DNA of 23,446 nt from VMCP01 sp965655465 (GCA_965655465.1 CBFHGY010000027.1:1-23446), one strand, 5' to 3'. Shown: positions 1-7,598, counted from the stretch's first letter. Notes: generated from the letters alone by a model not told the origin. Translations and numbers: made by a program.

Positions 1-272
1 TGTCCTTTGAGACATGTATGGCAGAAATCGAAAGAAACTCGCTTCAGGTGTATACCACTTTTATGGAAGATTCGATCTCTTTGTATGATGCAGACTTTAA
101 ATTGCCCACGGCGCTGGTTTTAGGTACGGAGCATGAAGGCGTAAGCGATCGTTGGCGCGGTTTAGGACAAAATGTCCAAATACCTATGAGAGGGGCTATC
201 GATAGTTTGAATGTTTCTGTTGCGGCTTCTGTGTTCATGTATGAGATCTTGAGGCAGCGTCGAAAAAAATAG
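1..272 (+). CDS. RNA 2'-O-methyltransferase, TrmH/SpoU family, 3' end only
   Basis: This is the C-terminal part (about 89 residues) of an S-adenosylmethionine-dependent RNA ribose methyltransferase of the SPOUT class; the reading frame is open through the left edge (codons before the first ATG at 18 read SFETC), so the start is outside the window. Two SpoU motifs are visible: ALVLGTEHEGVS (motif 2) and IPMRGAIDSLNVSVAAS followed by a helix ending ILRQR (motif 3), which in this class form the trefoil knot that binds SAM. The motif spelling resembles TrmH, which modifies G18 of tRNA, but the N-terminal part that would decide between tRNA and rRNA targets is missing. The stop is TAG at 270-272. 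Family is clear, exact target is not. Confidence 0.88.
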   Translation, partial: SFETCMAEIERNSLQVYTTFMEDSISLYDADFKLPTALVLGTEHEGVSDRWRGLGQNVQIPMRGAIDSLNVSVAASVFMYEILRQRRKK

Positions 273-295
273 GGTTTCGTCTAAATTAACATGGC

Positions 296-305
296 NNNNN
301 NNNNN
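296..305. other. Assembly gap (10 N)
   Basis: Ten undetermined bases lie directly before the ATG of the WD40 gene at 306. A fixed run of ten Ns usually marks a scaffold join of unknown size, so the promoter of the next gene is not readable and the adjacency of the methyltransferase and WD40 genes is not proven. Confidence 0.97.
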
Positions 306-1358
306 ATGAAAATAACTTCTGTTTTAACGGTTTTGATTCTATTTGCCTTACGGTTAGGGGCCCAAGACACCCTTTCTGCGAATTCACATGATACGTTACG
401 ATTTTATAAAGTTTTAGGGGGGCATGATGCTGCAGTAGAAAGCTTGACGTATTCCAAAGACGGCACCTATTTCGCAACGGGTGCTTGGGATCGAAAGGCG
501 CGTTTGTATCGGGTAGATTCCTTAAAAAATTATACATTTTTAAGAAATTTTGATTTTCATCATGCGGCAATCACATGTATAGATATCAGTGCGGATAACA
601 AATATATTGCAATAGGTTCTAAAGATTTTACCTTTAGTATTTTTGAAGTAGAAACGGGGAAATTGCGATTTGTTTCCAGAGATCACACTAATGCCATTAC
701 CCAGTTATTTTTTGATCCCTCATCTACCTATTTAATTACGGCTTCCAGTGATGGAACTGCCCGCGTTTATCGCGTACAAGATTTCGAACAGGCCAAGCCC
801 AATTCTTTGGTTTTGCGATATACTTCAAAAATCAATGGTGCACAATTATCTCCTTCTAAAGGTAAATTTTTGCTAGCTTGTGATGATTCAAAAGTCGTGG
901 AAGCTAATTTAAAAGGGACCGTTTCGGCGGCCTTCATCGGACATCAAGCGAGGGTATCTTGTTTGGACGTCTCTCACAGTAAAAAATACATAGCAAGCGG
1001 AAGTGATGATAAAACAATCCGTATTTGGGATATGAAAACCCGTCAGGCGAGATTTGTTCTCGAAGGCCATGGATGGAATGTGACCTCGGTACATTTCTCG
1101 AAAGACGATCGCTTTTTGATTAGTTCGTGTAACAACGGTGAAGTTAAAATTTGGGATCTTCAAACTGGTAAAGAATGGGGAAATGTACCCACTTTAGGTA
1201 CCAACGCGCGACAAGCAATGTTTGCACCCAATATGGAATCCGTAGCAGTTGCATCCCTACAAGCCAAGCCGCCTTTTGGAGCTATTTTGTATCATACCCC
1301 CCTAAAGGTAGAATATCCTCAAAAACCAAAGAAAACCATTCCCCAAAAAAGGAGGTAA
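306..1358 (+). CDS. Secreted WD40 beta-propeller protein
   Basis: A 350-residue protein with a Sec-type signal peptide (residues 1-19, MKITSVLTVLILFALRLGA, likely cut before or near Gln20) followed by WD40 repeats. Blades can be traced at roughly 34-72, 79-118, 122-157, 164-202, 206-242, 248-284 and 288-330; blades 5 and 6 are textbook, with GH...SGSDDKTIRIWD and GH...NNGEVKIWD, while blade 4 and 7 are degenerate. Seven blades would close a propeller, so the whole mature protein is probably a single propeller with a short basic tail (PKKTIPQKRR). Such proteins are binding platforms in the periplasm or at the cell surface; no enzyme motif is visible and the partner is unknown. I use the ATG at 306 because it gives a clean signal peptide; an in-frame ATG at 291 lies across the N gap. 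Confidence 0.85.
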   Translation: MKITSVLTVLILFALRLGAQDTLSANSHDTLRFYKVLGGHDAAVESLTYSKDGTYFATGAWDRKARLYRVDSLKNYTFLRNFDFHHAAITCIDISADNKYIAIGSKDFTFSIFEVETGKLRFVSRDHTNAITQLFFDPSSTYLITASSDGTARVYRVQDFEQAKPNSLVLRYTSKINGAQLSPSKGKFLLACDDSKVVEANLKGTVSAAFIGHQARVSCLDVSHSKKYIASGSDDKTIRIWDMKTRQARFVLEGHGWNVTSVHFSKDDRFLISSCNNGEVKIWDLQTGKEWGNVPTLGTNARQAMFAPNMESVAVASLQAKPPFGAILYHTPLKVEYPQKPKKTIPQKRR

Positions 1359-1436
1359 GACCCTTCACAGAAGTTTGGATTACATGTATGAATACTAGAC
1401 AGCTGTAAATTATTGCATGCAATCTCCAAGGGTCTT
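1357..1436. repeat. Inverted repeats in the WD40-ridA intergenic region
   Basis: AAGACCCTT (1357-1365) and AAGGGTCTT (1428-1436) form a 9-bp inverted repeat around a 62-nt loop that itself holds the palindromes TACATGTA (1381-1388) and ATTGCATGCAAT (1412-1423). There is no T tract after the stem, so it is not a standard terminator. A folded 3' UTR or a protein-binding region is possible; function unknown. Confidence 0.4.
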
Positions 1437-1496
1437 GAAAAATAGGCGATGTCATTATTGAGCGAATTGTTCTGGTAATTTAAAAGCTCCTTTGTG

Positions 1497-1504
1497 TATC
1501 TTTG
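1497..1504 (+). promoter_or_regulatory. Bacteroidota -7 box of the RidA-family gene
   Basis: TATCTTTG matches the Bacteroidota -7 consensus TAnnTTTG and lies 7 nt before the ATG at 1512. A transcript start about 12 nt after the first base of the box would give a leader of about 3 nt. No good TTTG -33 element is seen at the usual spacing. Confidence 0.55.
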
Positions 1505-1511
1505 AATTATT

Positions 1512-1934
1512 ATGAGCGATGTTTTAAACAGTCAGAAAGCACCTGAACCGGTTGGCTTATATCCCCATGCCCGTAGGGTTGGTAATTTGTTGTTTTTAAG
1601 CGGAGTGGGTCCGCGTTCACGAGGAACTAAAGAAATTCCTGGAGTAACTTTGGATCAAAATGGAGCAATAGCTTCTTATGATATTGAAGCCCAATGTCGC
1701 TCTGTATTTCAGAATGTTCGCTGGATATTAGAAGATTCAGGTTCTTCATGGGATCAGATGGTAGACGTTACCGTTTTTTTAACAAATATGAAGGACGATT
1801 TTCCTACATACAATCGGTTATGGGCGGAATACTTTGGAGATAATCCCCCATGCCGGACTACCCTTGAAATTAATTGCTTGCCAACACCTATTGCAATCGA
1901 ACTGAAAGTGATTGCTACAGTGGGCGGTTTGTAA
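1512..1934 (+). CDS. RidA (YjgF/YER057c/UK114) family protein
   Basis: A 140-residue protein of the RidA family, whose members hydrolyse reactive enamine/imine intermediates (2-aminoacrylate in the archetype) or act as deaminases in specific catabolic pathways. The family core is visible: LLFLSGVGPR near residues 26-35, the C-terminal PPCRTTLEINCLP with Arg115 at the position of the substrate-carboxylate-binding arginine, and Glu129 in IAIELKVIA. The insertion RSRGTKEIPGV and the opening KAPEPVGLYPHAR are unlike canonical RidA (about 127 residues) and closer to the 2-aminomuconate deaminase-like subgroup, so a role in tryptophan/kynurenine-type catabolism is possible; no such genes are next to it. 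It appears to be transcribed alone, from its own -7 box. Confidence 0.88.
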   Translation: MSDVLNSQKAPEPVGLYPHARRVGNLLFLSGVGPRSRGTKEIPGVTLDQNGAIASYDIEAQCRSVFQNVRWILEDSGSSWDQMVDVTVFLTNMKDDFPTYNRLWAEYFGDNPPCRTTLEINCLPTPIAIELKVIATVGGL

Positions 1935-1939
1935 TTCTT

Positions 1940-1971
1940 TTTGATATTGCGCCAAGCAGGATGTAGTTTCG
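1940..1971 (+). promoter_or_regulatory. Promoter of the Xer recombinase gene
   Basis: TTTG at 1940-1943 (-33 element) is followed after 20 nt by TAGTTTCG at 1964-1971, which fits TAnnTTTG at all but one position. The predicted transcript start near 1976 lies about 6 nt before the ATG at 1982. Confidence 0.45.
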
Positions 1972-1981
1972 TTGAATAGCC

Positions 1982-2848
1982 ATGTTCAACACCCATATCG
2001 ATCGCTTCATTCAATATATAGGTAAAAACCGGCGCATGAGCGCGCATACGGCCTTGGCGTATCGTACCGATTTGGAACAGTTTGACGCCTATTTGATGGG
2101 TTTGGGGAATCCCAACTTGGCACAACTAAAATCCTCGCATATTCGATTGTGGATGAGCGATTTGATGCAAAATGGATTAAGTGCCCGATCAGTGAATCGC
2201 AAACTTTCTTCTATCCGAAGTTATTTCAAATTCTTACGAAGTCAGGATTTAATGATGCACAATCCGATGACGAAAGTGGTTCCGCCTAAAACGGCCAAAC
2301 ACCTTGTAAAAGATATTCCGGCTATTGATTTAGAGGCCATGTTTGCGCGTTTTCCTTGGAACGAATCTATAGAGGGTTATAGAGATCGTCTTTTGCTTCT
2401 TTTGCTATACACTACCGGTATGCGATTGTCGGAATTGATTCAATTAAAACGCAGCGATGTAGATTTTAGTAGGAACTTGTTACGGGTTCTGGGCAAGCGC
2501 AATAAAGTTCGCGATATTCCTATTCATCCCGAGTTATCTGAAGGGTTGCGGGATTATTTAAATACCCATGCATTTGATTCTGTATTTGTATTGGCAAACG
2601 GTAAAGAACTATATCCAGTATTTGTATATAGATTGGTAAATCGCTATTTGAGTCTGTTTTCAAGCGCTGCTAAAACAAGTCCTCATGTTTTACGACATTC
2701 TTTTGCGACACATATGTTAAATAATGGGGCTCAATTAATGGCAATTAAAGATTTACTGGGGCATTCGAGTTTGAGTGCCACTCAAGTATATACAAAGAAT
2801 TCTTTCGAGAAATTAAAGCGGATTCATCAATTACACCCTCGGAAATAG
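1982..2848 (+). CDS. Site-specific tyrosine recombinase, XerC/XerD type
   Basis: A 288-residue tyrosine recombinase. The N-terminal SAM-like DNA-binding domain spans about 1-90 (FIQYIGKNRRMSAHTALAYR) and the catalytic domain about 105-288. All catalytic residues are visible: Arg148 in TTGMRLSEL, Lys172 in LGKRNKVRD, His235 and Arg238 in SPHVLRHSFATHML, His261 in LGHSSL and the nucleophile Tyr270 in TQVYTK. Length and motifs are those of XerC/XerD, which resolve chromosome dimers at dif with FtsK. There is no integrase-type extension, no attachment site and no cargo around it, so a housekeeping role is more likely than a mobile element. In Bacteroidota the two Xer paralogues are hard to separate by eye; I therefore give no symbol. 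Confidence 0.92.
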   Translation: MFNTHIDRFIQYIGKNRRMSAHTALAYRTDLEQFDAYLMGLGNPNLAQLKSSHIRLWMSDLMQNGLSARSVNRKLSSIRSYFKFLRSQDLMMHNPMTKVVPPKTAKHLVKDIPAIDLEAMFARFPWNESIEGYRDRLLLLLLYTTGMRLSELIQLKRSDVDFSRNLLRVLGKRNKVRDIPIHPELSEGLRDYLNTHAFDSVFVLANGKELYPVFVYRLVNRYLSLFSSAAKTSPHVLRHSFATHMLNNGAQLMAIKDLLGHSSLSATQVYTKNSFEKLKRIHQLHPRK

Positions 2849-2890
2849 TGTGCATTTAGGCAGTTTGTGGTATTGGAAATATACAACAGA

Positions 2891-2917
2891 AAAAGCCACA
2901 TCTTTGGGGATGTGGCT
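2891..2917 (-). terminator. Rho-independent terminator of rpsU
   Basis: On the minus strand a perfect 9-bp stem (AGCCACATC / GATGTGGCT, arms at 2909-2917 and 2894-2902) with a 6-nt loop is followed at once by TTTTT. It lies 20 bp after the rpsU stop. On the plus strand no T tract follows, so it serves rpsU rather than the convergent Xer gene. Confidence 0.85.
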
Positions 2918-2937
2918 CGTATAAAGTTCGGGTAGGA

Positions 2938-3135
2938 TTAACCTGCCATTTCTTGCGTTTGCAATTTTTGTTTGTAAACCGCTTTCAACTTTTGCATTCT
3001 TTTAGTAATGCAAGGCTTCTCGAAAGCTTGACGGCGGCGCATTTCTTTAACTACACCGGTCTTTTCGAATTTCTTTTTGAACTTCTTAAGGGCTTTGTCT
3101 AACGACTCGTTCTCTTTAACGTTTATTTGTAACAT
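2938..3135 (-). CDS. rpsU: 30S ribosomal protein S21
   Basis: A 65-residue, very basic protein that matches S21 along its full length: LQINVKENESLDKALKKFKK at the N-terminus, then the VVKEMRRRQAFEKP signature and a lysine-rich helical tail. S21 joins the 30S platform late and helps initiation; in Bacteroidota it is linked to sequestration of the anti-Shine-Dalgarno region of 16S rRNA, which agrees with the lack of Shine-Dalgarno sequences in this window. It is a single-gene unit with its own promoter and terminator. Confidence 0.97.
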   Translation of the reverse strand: MLQINVKENESLDKALKKFKKKFEKTGVVKEMRRRQAFEKPCITKRMQKLKAVYKQKLQTQEMAG

Positions 3136-3161
3136 ATAAATTCTTTCGTTTTTCGGGAGGG

Positions 3162-3191
3162 CAAAGATATAAAATTTTGTTGATAAATCAA
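3162..3191 (-). promoter_or_regulatory. rpsU promoter
   Basis: On the minus strand TTG (3191-3189) is followed after 19 nt by TATCTTTG (3169-3162), a full match to the Bacteroidota -7 consensus with correct -33 spacing. The predicted start near 3157 gives a leader of about 22 nt. The upstream part overlaps the end of the acyl-CoA dehydrogenase gene. Confidence 0.7.
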
Positions 3192-4330
3192 TCTTTTAAG
3201 ATCGCACGTGAAATTACTAATTTTTGAATTTCGCTGGTACCTTCACCAATGGTGCATAATTTACAGTCGCGGTAGAATTTCTCTACGGGGAAATCTTTTG
3301 TATATCCATAGCCACCAAATATTTGCACAGCTTCATTGGCGCAATACACACTTACTTCAGATGCGTAGTATTTTGCCATGGCACTAACTTTGTTGACGTT
3401 TTTACCTTTGTTTTTCAGGTCACAACTTTCTTGGATTAACAATTCAGCAGCTTCAATTTTGGTGTTCATGTCTGCTAATTTGAACGCTATGGCTTGAAAA
3501 TTGGAGATAGGTTGGCCAAATTGTTCTCTTTCTTTCGAATATTTCAATGCAGCTTCATAGGCTCCTTTGGCAATTCCAAGGCTTAATGCAGCGATAGAGA
3601 TACGACCGCCATCTAATACCTTCATTGCTTGAATAAAACCGTCGCCAACATTCCCCAATACATTCGCTTCGGGTATGCGACAATCTTCAAAAATCATTTC
3701 TGCGGTTTCTGATGCCCGCATTCCTAATTTATTTTCTTTTTTGCCTCCAGTAAAACCGGGAGTCCCGCGTTCAACGACAAAAGCGGTGATGCCATGGGAA
3801 TCGAGTAAGTCACCAGTACGAGCTAATACGACAGCAATATCTCCAGTTATACCGTGAGTAATCCAGTTTTTTGCACCATTCAATACCCATTCATTACCGT
3901 CTTTTCGGGCAACACATTTCATTCGGAGTGCATCGGAACCGGTATTGGCTTCGGTTAATCCCCAAGCTCCTATCCATTCGGCAGTGGCTAATTTGGGTAG
4001 CCATCTTTGTTTTTGTTCTTCATTGGCAAATTGCATGATATGACCAGTGCACAAACTGTTGTGAGCAGCCATACTCAATCCAATACTACCACATACCTTT
4101 GCCAGTTCTTCAATAGCGGCAGCATATTCGAAGTATCCAAAACCAGAACCACCATAGTTTTCTGGAACCAATACTCCCATTAATCCTAATTCTCCTAAAC
4201 CTTTGAATACTTCAATAGGGAAGGTTTGCGCTTCGTCCCAAATCATCATATCGGGACGAATGTGTTTTTCAGCAAAATCTCGGACCATTTGCCGAACCAT
4301 ACTCACACTTTCGTTTTCTTGGAAATGCAT
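3188..4330 (-). CDS. Acyl-CoA dehydrogenase (short/medium-chain type)
   Basis: A flavoprotein of 380 residues that oxidises acyl-CoA to trans-2-enoyl-CoA, passing electrons to ETF. The classic order is present: N-terminal helical domain, the middle beta domain beginning GAWGLTEANTGSDA and containing NGAKNWITHG, and a C-terminal helical domain with RISIAALSLGIAKGAYEAAL. The catalytic base is Glu363 in TIGEGTSEIQ near the C-terminus, the position used by short- and medium-chain (butyryl-CoA type) enzymes. I start at the ATG at 4330 (MHFQENES) rather than the GTG six bases upstream because the -7 box overlaps that GTG. It stands alone; no ETF or thiolase genes are adjacent. Substrate chain length cannot be read from sequence. 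Confidence 0.93.
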   Translation of the reverse strand: MHFQENESVSMVRQMVRDFAEKHIRPDMMIWDEAQTFPIEVFKGLGELGLMGVLVPENYGGSGFGYFEYAAAIEELAKVCGSIGLSMAAHNSLCTGHIMQFANEEQKQRWLPKLATAEWIGAWGLTEANTGSDALRMKCVARKDGNEWVLNGAKNWITHGITGDIAVVLARTGDLLDSHGITAFVVERGTPGFTGGKKENKLGMRASETAEMIFEDCRIPEANVLGNVGDGFIQAMKVLDGGRISIAALSLGIAKGAYEAALKYSKEREQFGQPISNFQAIAFKLADMNTKIEAAELLIQESCDLKNKGKNVNKVSAMAKYYASEVSVYCANEAVQIFGGYGYTKDFPVEKFYRDCKLCTIGEGTSEIQKLVISRAILKD

Positions 4331-4335
4331 CGTCA

Positions 4336-4343
4336 CAAAATTA
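4336..4343 (-). promoter_or_regulatory. -7 box of the acyl-CoA dehydrogenase gene
   Basis: TAATTTTG on the minus strand matches TAnnTTTG and lies 5 nt before the ATG at 4330, predicting a transcript starting about 1 nt before the start codon. No clear -33 element. Confidence 0.45.
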
Positions 4344-4859
4344 GGTAAATCAGATTCATAAATGGGTGTTTTTCACTTTGTTTTTGTATAAAATGACGAA
4401 AAAATTTATAAGTAAAAAACTTTAAATGAATACTTACATATTGTAAATGCCTCTTAGTAATTAACCCCATTGAACAATTGAAGTTTTTAGATGTTCTTGT
4501 TTAAATGCGAGGTTCCGTTCTTGTGGGAATTTCTTCACGGGCAAACGGCTAATTGTAATTGCCTTGAAATCGGTCTAGACTCAATGAAACCTTTTCAGTT
4601 GATTCAATTGCGGTGGAGTGTTCCTTTTCTGAAGTTTAAAGAATTGTGAAATCCTTATAATTGCTTTCAATCCATGAGCAATAAATTAATATGACTGAAT
4701 TCGGGATGAATCTTTCTTTTCTGAAAATACTGAAATTGCAATATTCAGGTAATATGACTTAAATCCATGAATTGCTTTTATAAGCCTAAATTTGTTTGAT
4801 TTAGTGTTTTGTATGGCTATTGAATATTTTAAAGGGAGCACCATCGATTTAGTTGCACG
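4344..4859. other. 516-bp non-coding region with scattered short repeats
   Basis: No convincing gene lies here. The stretch is AT-rich and contains pairs of 8-10 base words: CTTTTCTGAA (4624-4633, 4716-4725), ATTGCTTT (4660-4667, 4771-4778), AATCCATGA (4669-4677, 4762-4770) and AATATGACT (4688-4696, 4751-4759). The words occur in one order on the left and in the reverse order, same strand, on the right. A 23-codon frame at 4691-4762 is too short and lacks a promoter. Degraded repeats or a cis-regulatory region are possible. Confidence 0.5.
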
Positions 4860-5579
4860 TTAAAATGAAATATAAGGTAAAAGTAGGGTTTTCTCTTTAG
4901 TATTTAGGCTTCGCATATTCAAGAATTTTTCGCGAGTCATAGGGTGGTGTACTTTTGCATATTCCAAGATTCTTTTTGACTTTACTTTTCCGATATATGG
5001 GTGTTTGTATAAGGCGGCCATATCCAAACGATTTAAATTGATGGTTTTTATCGAATCGGTATTTAGGATCCATTCAAAACGCTCATTTTCGCAGAGAAGA
5101 CTGTCTATTTTGGGTATTTCTTGCAATTGATACTTGGAAATATACCCCCCTAAGCGATGGCGATATGCGATAATTTTTTTTGCAGTATATGGTCCAATTC
5201 CGGGTAAGGCTATTAACCCTAGGGAGTCGATATTGTTGAGATCTACCACGTAGATTTCTTGCCGTCCTTTTGTTTGAAGTAAATCGGGCTTTAATGCTCG
5301 AGATTGTAAGTATACTGAATCTAAATAACTGAGCGTTATTTGTTTAATATGTTGGGGGTATTCAGGTGATTCAGCTGGTCTTAAGGGTTTGCCTTGTGAA
5401 TTGGCTTCTTCCGAAAGCAGATAAATTGGGCCTTCGATAAGGGTTTTCTTATAATACCTGTTTTGCAACATTCCCATCATTAAAAAAAGGCTTCCCCAAA
5501 TCAAAAAAGAGGTTATTTTATGATTCAGAGAAGCCTTGATGCTTTGCGGGATGAGGTATTTTTTGAAGCGTGGATTCAC
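4860..5579 (-). CDS. Membrane-anchored double helix-hairpin-helix (ComEA-like) protein
   Basis: A 239-residue protein with one N-terminal transmembrane segment (about residues 22-39, ITSFLIWGSLFLMMGML), a linker, and two ComEA-type helix-hairpin-helix modules at about 111-158 (VDLNNIDSLGLIALPGIGPY, then AKKIIAYR) and 178-238 (INLNRLDMAALYKHPYIGKV). This fold binds double-stranded DNA without sequence specificity; ComEA holds incoming DNA during natural transformation. A periplasmic DNA receptor role is therefore plausible, and a ComEC channel gene is present at 11055. The start is GTG at 5579, 9 bp after the stop of the upstream gene; the next ATGs would cut into the transmembrane segment. 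Last gene of a three-gene minus-strand run. Confidence 0.82.
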   Translation of the reverse strand: MNPRFKKYLIPQSIKASLNHKITSFLIWGSLFLMMGMLQNRYYKKTLIEGPIYLLSEEANSQGKPLRPAESPEYPQHIKQITLSYLDSVYLQSRALKPDLLQTKGRQEIYVVDLNNIDSLGLIALPGIGPYTAKKIIAYRHRLGGYISKYQLQEIPKIDSLLCENERFEWILNTDSIKTINLNRLDMAALYKHPYIGKVKSKRILEYAKVHHPMTREKFLNMRSLNTKEKTLLLPYISF

Positions 5580-5588
5580 GCCACAATG

Positions 5589-6836
5589 CTAGGCAAATTC
5601 GGCAATTTTCTCTTTGCGATATTCGCCAGAATCCAATTTGTTTTTAACACTTTTAAATGCGTTAATTGTGTATTCTACATCTTCCAGTGAATGCACGGCC
5701 GTTGGTATCAAGCGGAGCATGATAACCCCTTTAGGTACTACAGGATAAACTACAATGCTGCAGAAAATATTGTGGTTTTCGCGCAGGTCGAAGGTGAGGT
5801 GGGTCGCTTCAGGGATGGTTCCGTTAAGTAAAACAGGTGTTACTGGGGTAGAAGTAATGCCAATATTGAATCCGGCTTCTTTAAGTCCGTTTTGCAATGC
5901 ATTTACCACCGTCCACAATTGTTGTTTTAATTGGGGCTGTGTGCGGATGAGTTCGAGTCTTTTAATGGCCCCAATAACCATTGGCATGGGCAAGCTTTTT
6001 GCATAAATTTGGGATCGCATATTGTAACGCAAGAATTTGATTACATGGGGTTGAGATCCAATAAATGCACCAATACCAGCCATAGATTTGGCAAATGTTG
6101 AAAAGTAAATATCAATGCCATCCATGCAGTTTTGTTCTTCGCCAGTTCCCGCACCCGTAGCTCCCATTGTTCCAAAACCATGAGCATCGTCTACAAATAA
6201 TCGGAATGCATATTTATCCTTAAGGGCAACAATTTCTTTTAATTTTCCTTGTGACCCACTCATTCCGAAGACTCCTTCAGTAATGACCAAAACGCCTCCA
6301 CCGGTAGTTTCGGCGAGTTTGGTAGCGCGAACCAATTGTTTTTCAAGCGATTCTATGTTGTTGTGGTTGTAAACAAATCTTTTACCTATGTGTAAGCGCA
6401 AACCATCGATAATACAAGCGTGTGATTCAGCATCGTAAACAATTACATCGTGTCTATCTACTAGGGCGTCAATTGCACTTGCAACTCCTTGGTAACCATA
6501 ATTCAATAAGATAACCTCGGGTTTTTGAATAAAATCAGCTAAATCGCGTTCCAATTGTTCGTGGTAGTTGCTATTTCCGCTCATCATGCGAGCTCCCATA
6601 GGATACGCCATACCAAATTGTGCGGCAGCATCGGCGTCGGCTTTGATTACTTCGGGGTGATTTGCCAATCCCAGGTAATTATTTAAGCTCCATGTAAGTT
6701 TTTCTACACCTCGAAATTTCATTCGCGGGGCTATAGGTCCTTCCAATTTAGGAAATGTGAAATAGCCATGAGCTTCATCGGCATGCATCCCAAGTGGACC
6801 CATGCGTTCATTGAGTTTTTCGAAAATGTCTTTCAT
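5589..6836 (-). CDS. Alpha-oxoamine synthase: serine palmitoyltransferase-like (or cysteate acyltransferase)
   Basis: A 415-residue PLP enzyme of the alpha-oxoamine synthase family, which condense an amino acid with an acyl-CoA/ACP and release CO2. Visible are WSLNNYLGLANHPE, the PMGARMMSG segment, the PLP-contacting DDAHGFG (Asp217, His219) and the Schiff-base lysine Lys250 in FSTFAKSMAG. In Bacteroidota this family makes the long-chain base of sphingolipids (serine) or of sulfonolipids (cysteate); 2-amino-3-ketobutyrate CoA ligase and BioF are less likely given the sequence style. I choose the ATG at 6836 (MKDIFEKLNERMGPLG), because the longer frame from 6890 overlaps the upstream gene and adds 18 unconserved-looking residues. 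It sits 37 bp after the methylase gene and 9 bp before the helix-hairpin-helix gene, so the three are probably one operon. Confidence 0.85.
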   Translation of the reverse strand: MKDIFEKLNERMGPLGMHADEAHGYFTFPKLEGPIAPRMKFRGVEKLTWSLNNYLGLANHPEVIKADADAAAQFGMAYPMGARMMSGNSNYHEQLERDLADFIQKPEVILLNYGYQGVASAIDALVDRHDVIVYDAESHACIIDGLRLHIGKRFVYNHNNIESLEKQLVRATKLAETTGGGVLVITEGVFGMSGSQGKLKEIVALKDKYAFRLFVDDAHGFGTMGATGAGTGEEQNCMDGIDIYFSTFAKSMAGIGAFIGSQPHVIKFLRYNMRSQIYAKSLPMPMVIGAIKRLELIRTQPQLKQQLWTVVNALQNGLKEAGFNIGITSTPVTPVLLNGTIPEATHLTFDLRENHNIFCSIVVYPVVPKGVIMLRLIPTAVHSLEDVEYTINAFKSVKNKLDSGEYRKEKIAEFA

Positions 6837-6873
6837 GTTTTGCAAATTTAAAGCTAATTCGGATTTTTTAGAA

Positions 6874-7596
6874 TCAGGTACTTTCTGCACTTAAAACCCA
6901 AACTACCGGTGCTTTTCCCAAAGTTATTGGATTTTTTTTCCATTCTAAAATGGTTTTTGTTGCAATTAGTTGATCCGGATTGTGCAAGTTTGCAGCGATA
7001 CACAAATGGATGTAATCGGGTAATATGTTTGTTAGAATACCAAAGAGCTTGTCGCTACGGTAAGGGGTTTCAATGAATGCATGGCTATAGGATTTCCAGG
7101 GTCCTAGGAAGAGAGATAGAAACCATTTTTTCTGTTCGACAGGGTCGATGGGAGGGTATCCGTGGAAGACAAATTGTTGTCCATTCATGCCACTGCTTTC
7201 CAGCGCCATAGAAATCGAATTGGGCCCCAAAAGGGGTAAAACGGTTCTGTTTTTTCGATGAGCCCAAGTTACCACTCGATTACCGGGGTCTGCAATACAA
7301 GGAATTCCTGCTTCAGAAGCCACTCCAAGAGGGATATTGGGTTTGATTTTAGCTAAAAAAGCTTCCAATTCAGAAACAGCAGTATGGTTATTGGATTCGA
7401 AAATCTCCAATTGGTCAATAATAATATCAAGTTTCAAAGACGACAAGTAACGTCTTAATGTTCGTGCGTTTTCGGCGACCCAAAACTTGATTTCAGGTAG
7501 GGTTTCCAATAAATAAGGTGTGTGGAAATGCTTGGGACTATCGTTGCCTATCGGCAAGGGAACCAAATACAAGGGGGCTTGTAAGTTTTCGGTCAT
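6874..7596 (-). CDS. SAM-dependent methyltransferase, RsmI-like tetrapyrrole-methylase fold
   Basis: A 240-residue protein of the tetrapyrrole (corrin/porphyrin) methylase superfamily, closest in motif to RsmI, which 2'-O-methylates C1402 of 16S rRNA. Seen are LYLVPLPIGN at the N-terminus, LGVASEAGIPCIADPGN in the position of the RsmI SDAGTPLISDPG loop, and VLPLLGPNSISMALESSG. It is shorter than E. coli RsmI (about 286) and lacks the C-terminal helical extension. The RsmI loop is altered (SEAGIP for SDAGTP), so it may be a paralogue with another RNA or small-molecule target. I start at ATG 7596 rather than TTG 7605. First gene of the minus-strand run; divergent from the small membrane protein gene. 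Confidence 0.85.
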   Translation of the reverse strand: MTENLQAPLYLVPLPIGNDSPKHFHTPYLLETLPEIKFWVAENARTLRRYLSSLKLDIIIDQLEIFESNNHTAVSELEAFLAKIKPNIPLGVASEAGIPCIADPGNRVVTWAHRKNRTVLPLLGPNSISMALESSGMNGQQFVFHGYPPIDPVEQKKWFLSLFLGPWKSYSHAFIETPYRSDKLFGILTNILPDYIHLCIAANLHNPDQLIATKTILEWKKNPITLGKAPVVWVLSAEST

Positions 7597-7598
7597 AC

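Noticed and set aside
1982..2848. Xer recombinase as the integrase of a mobile element
   Set aside because: No attachment repeats, tRNA target, cargo or other mobility genes nearby; length and motifs are those of housekeeping XerC/XerD.
4691..4762. 23-codon frame in the 516-bp non-coding region
   Set aside because: Too short, no promoter at a useful distance, and its sequence overlaps the repeated words.
6837..6890. 18-residue N-terminal extension of the alpha-oxoamine synthase
   Set aside because: It overlaps the methylase stop region by 17 bp and does not look like part of the enzyme fold; the ATG at 6836 gives the usual start.
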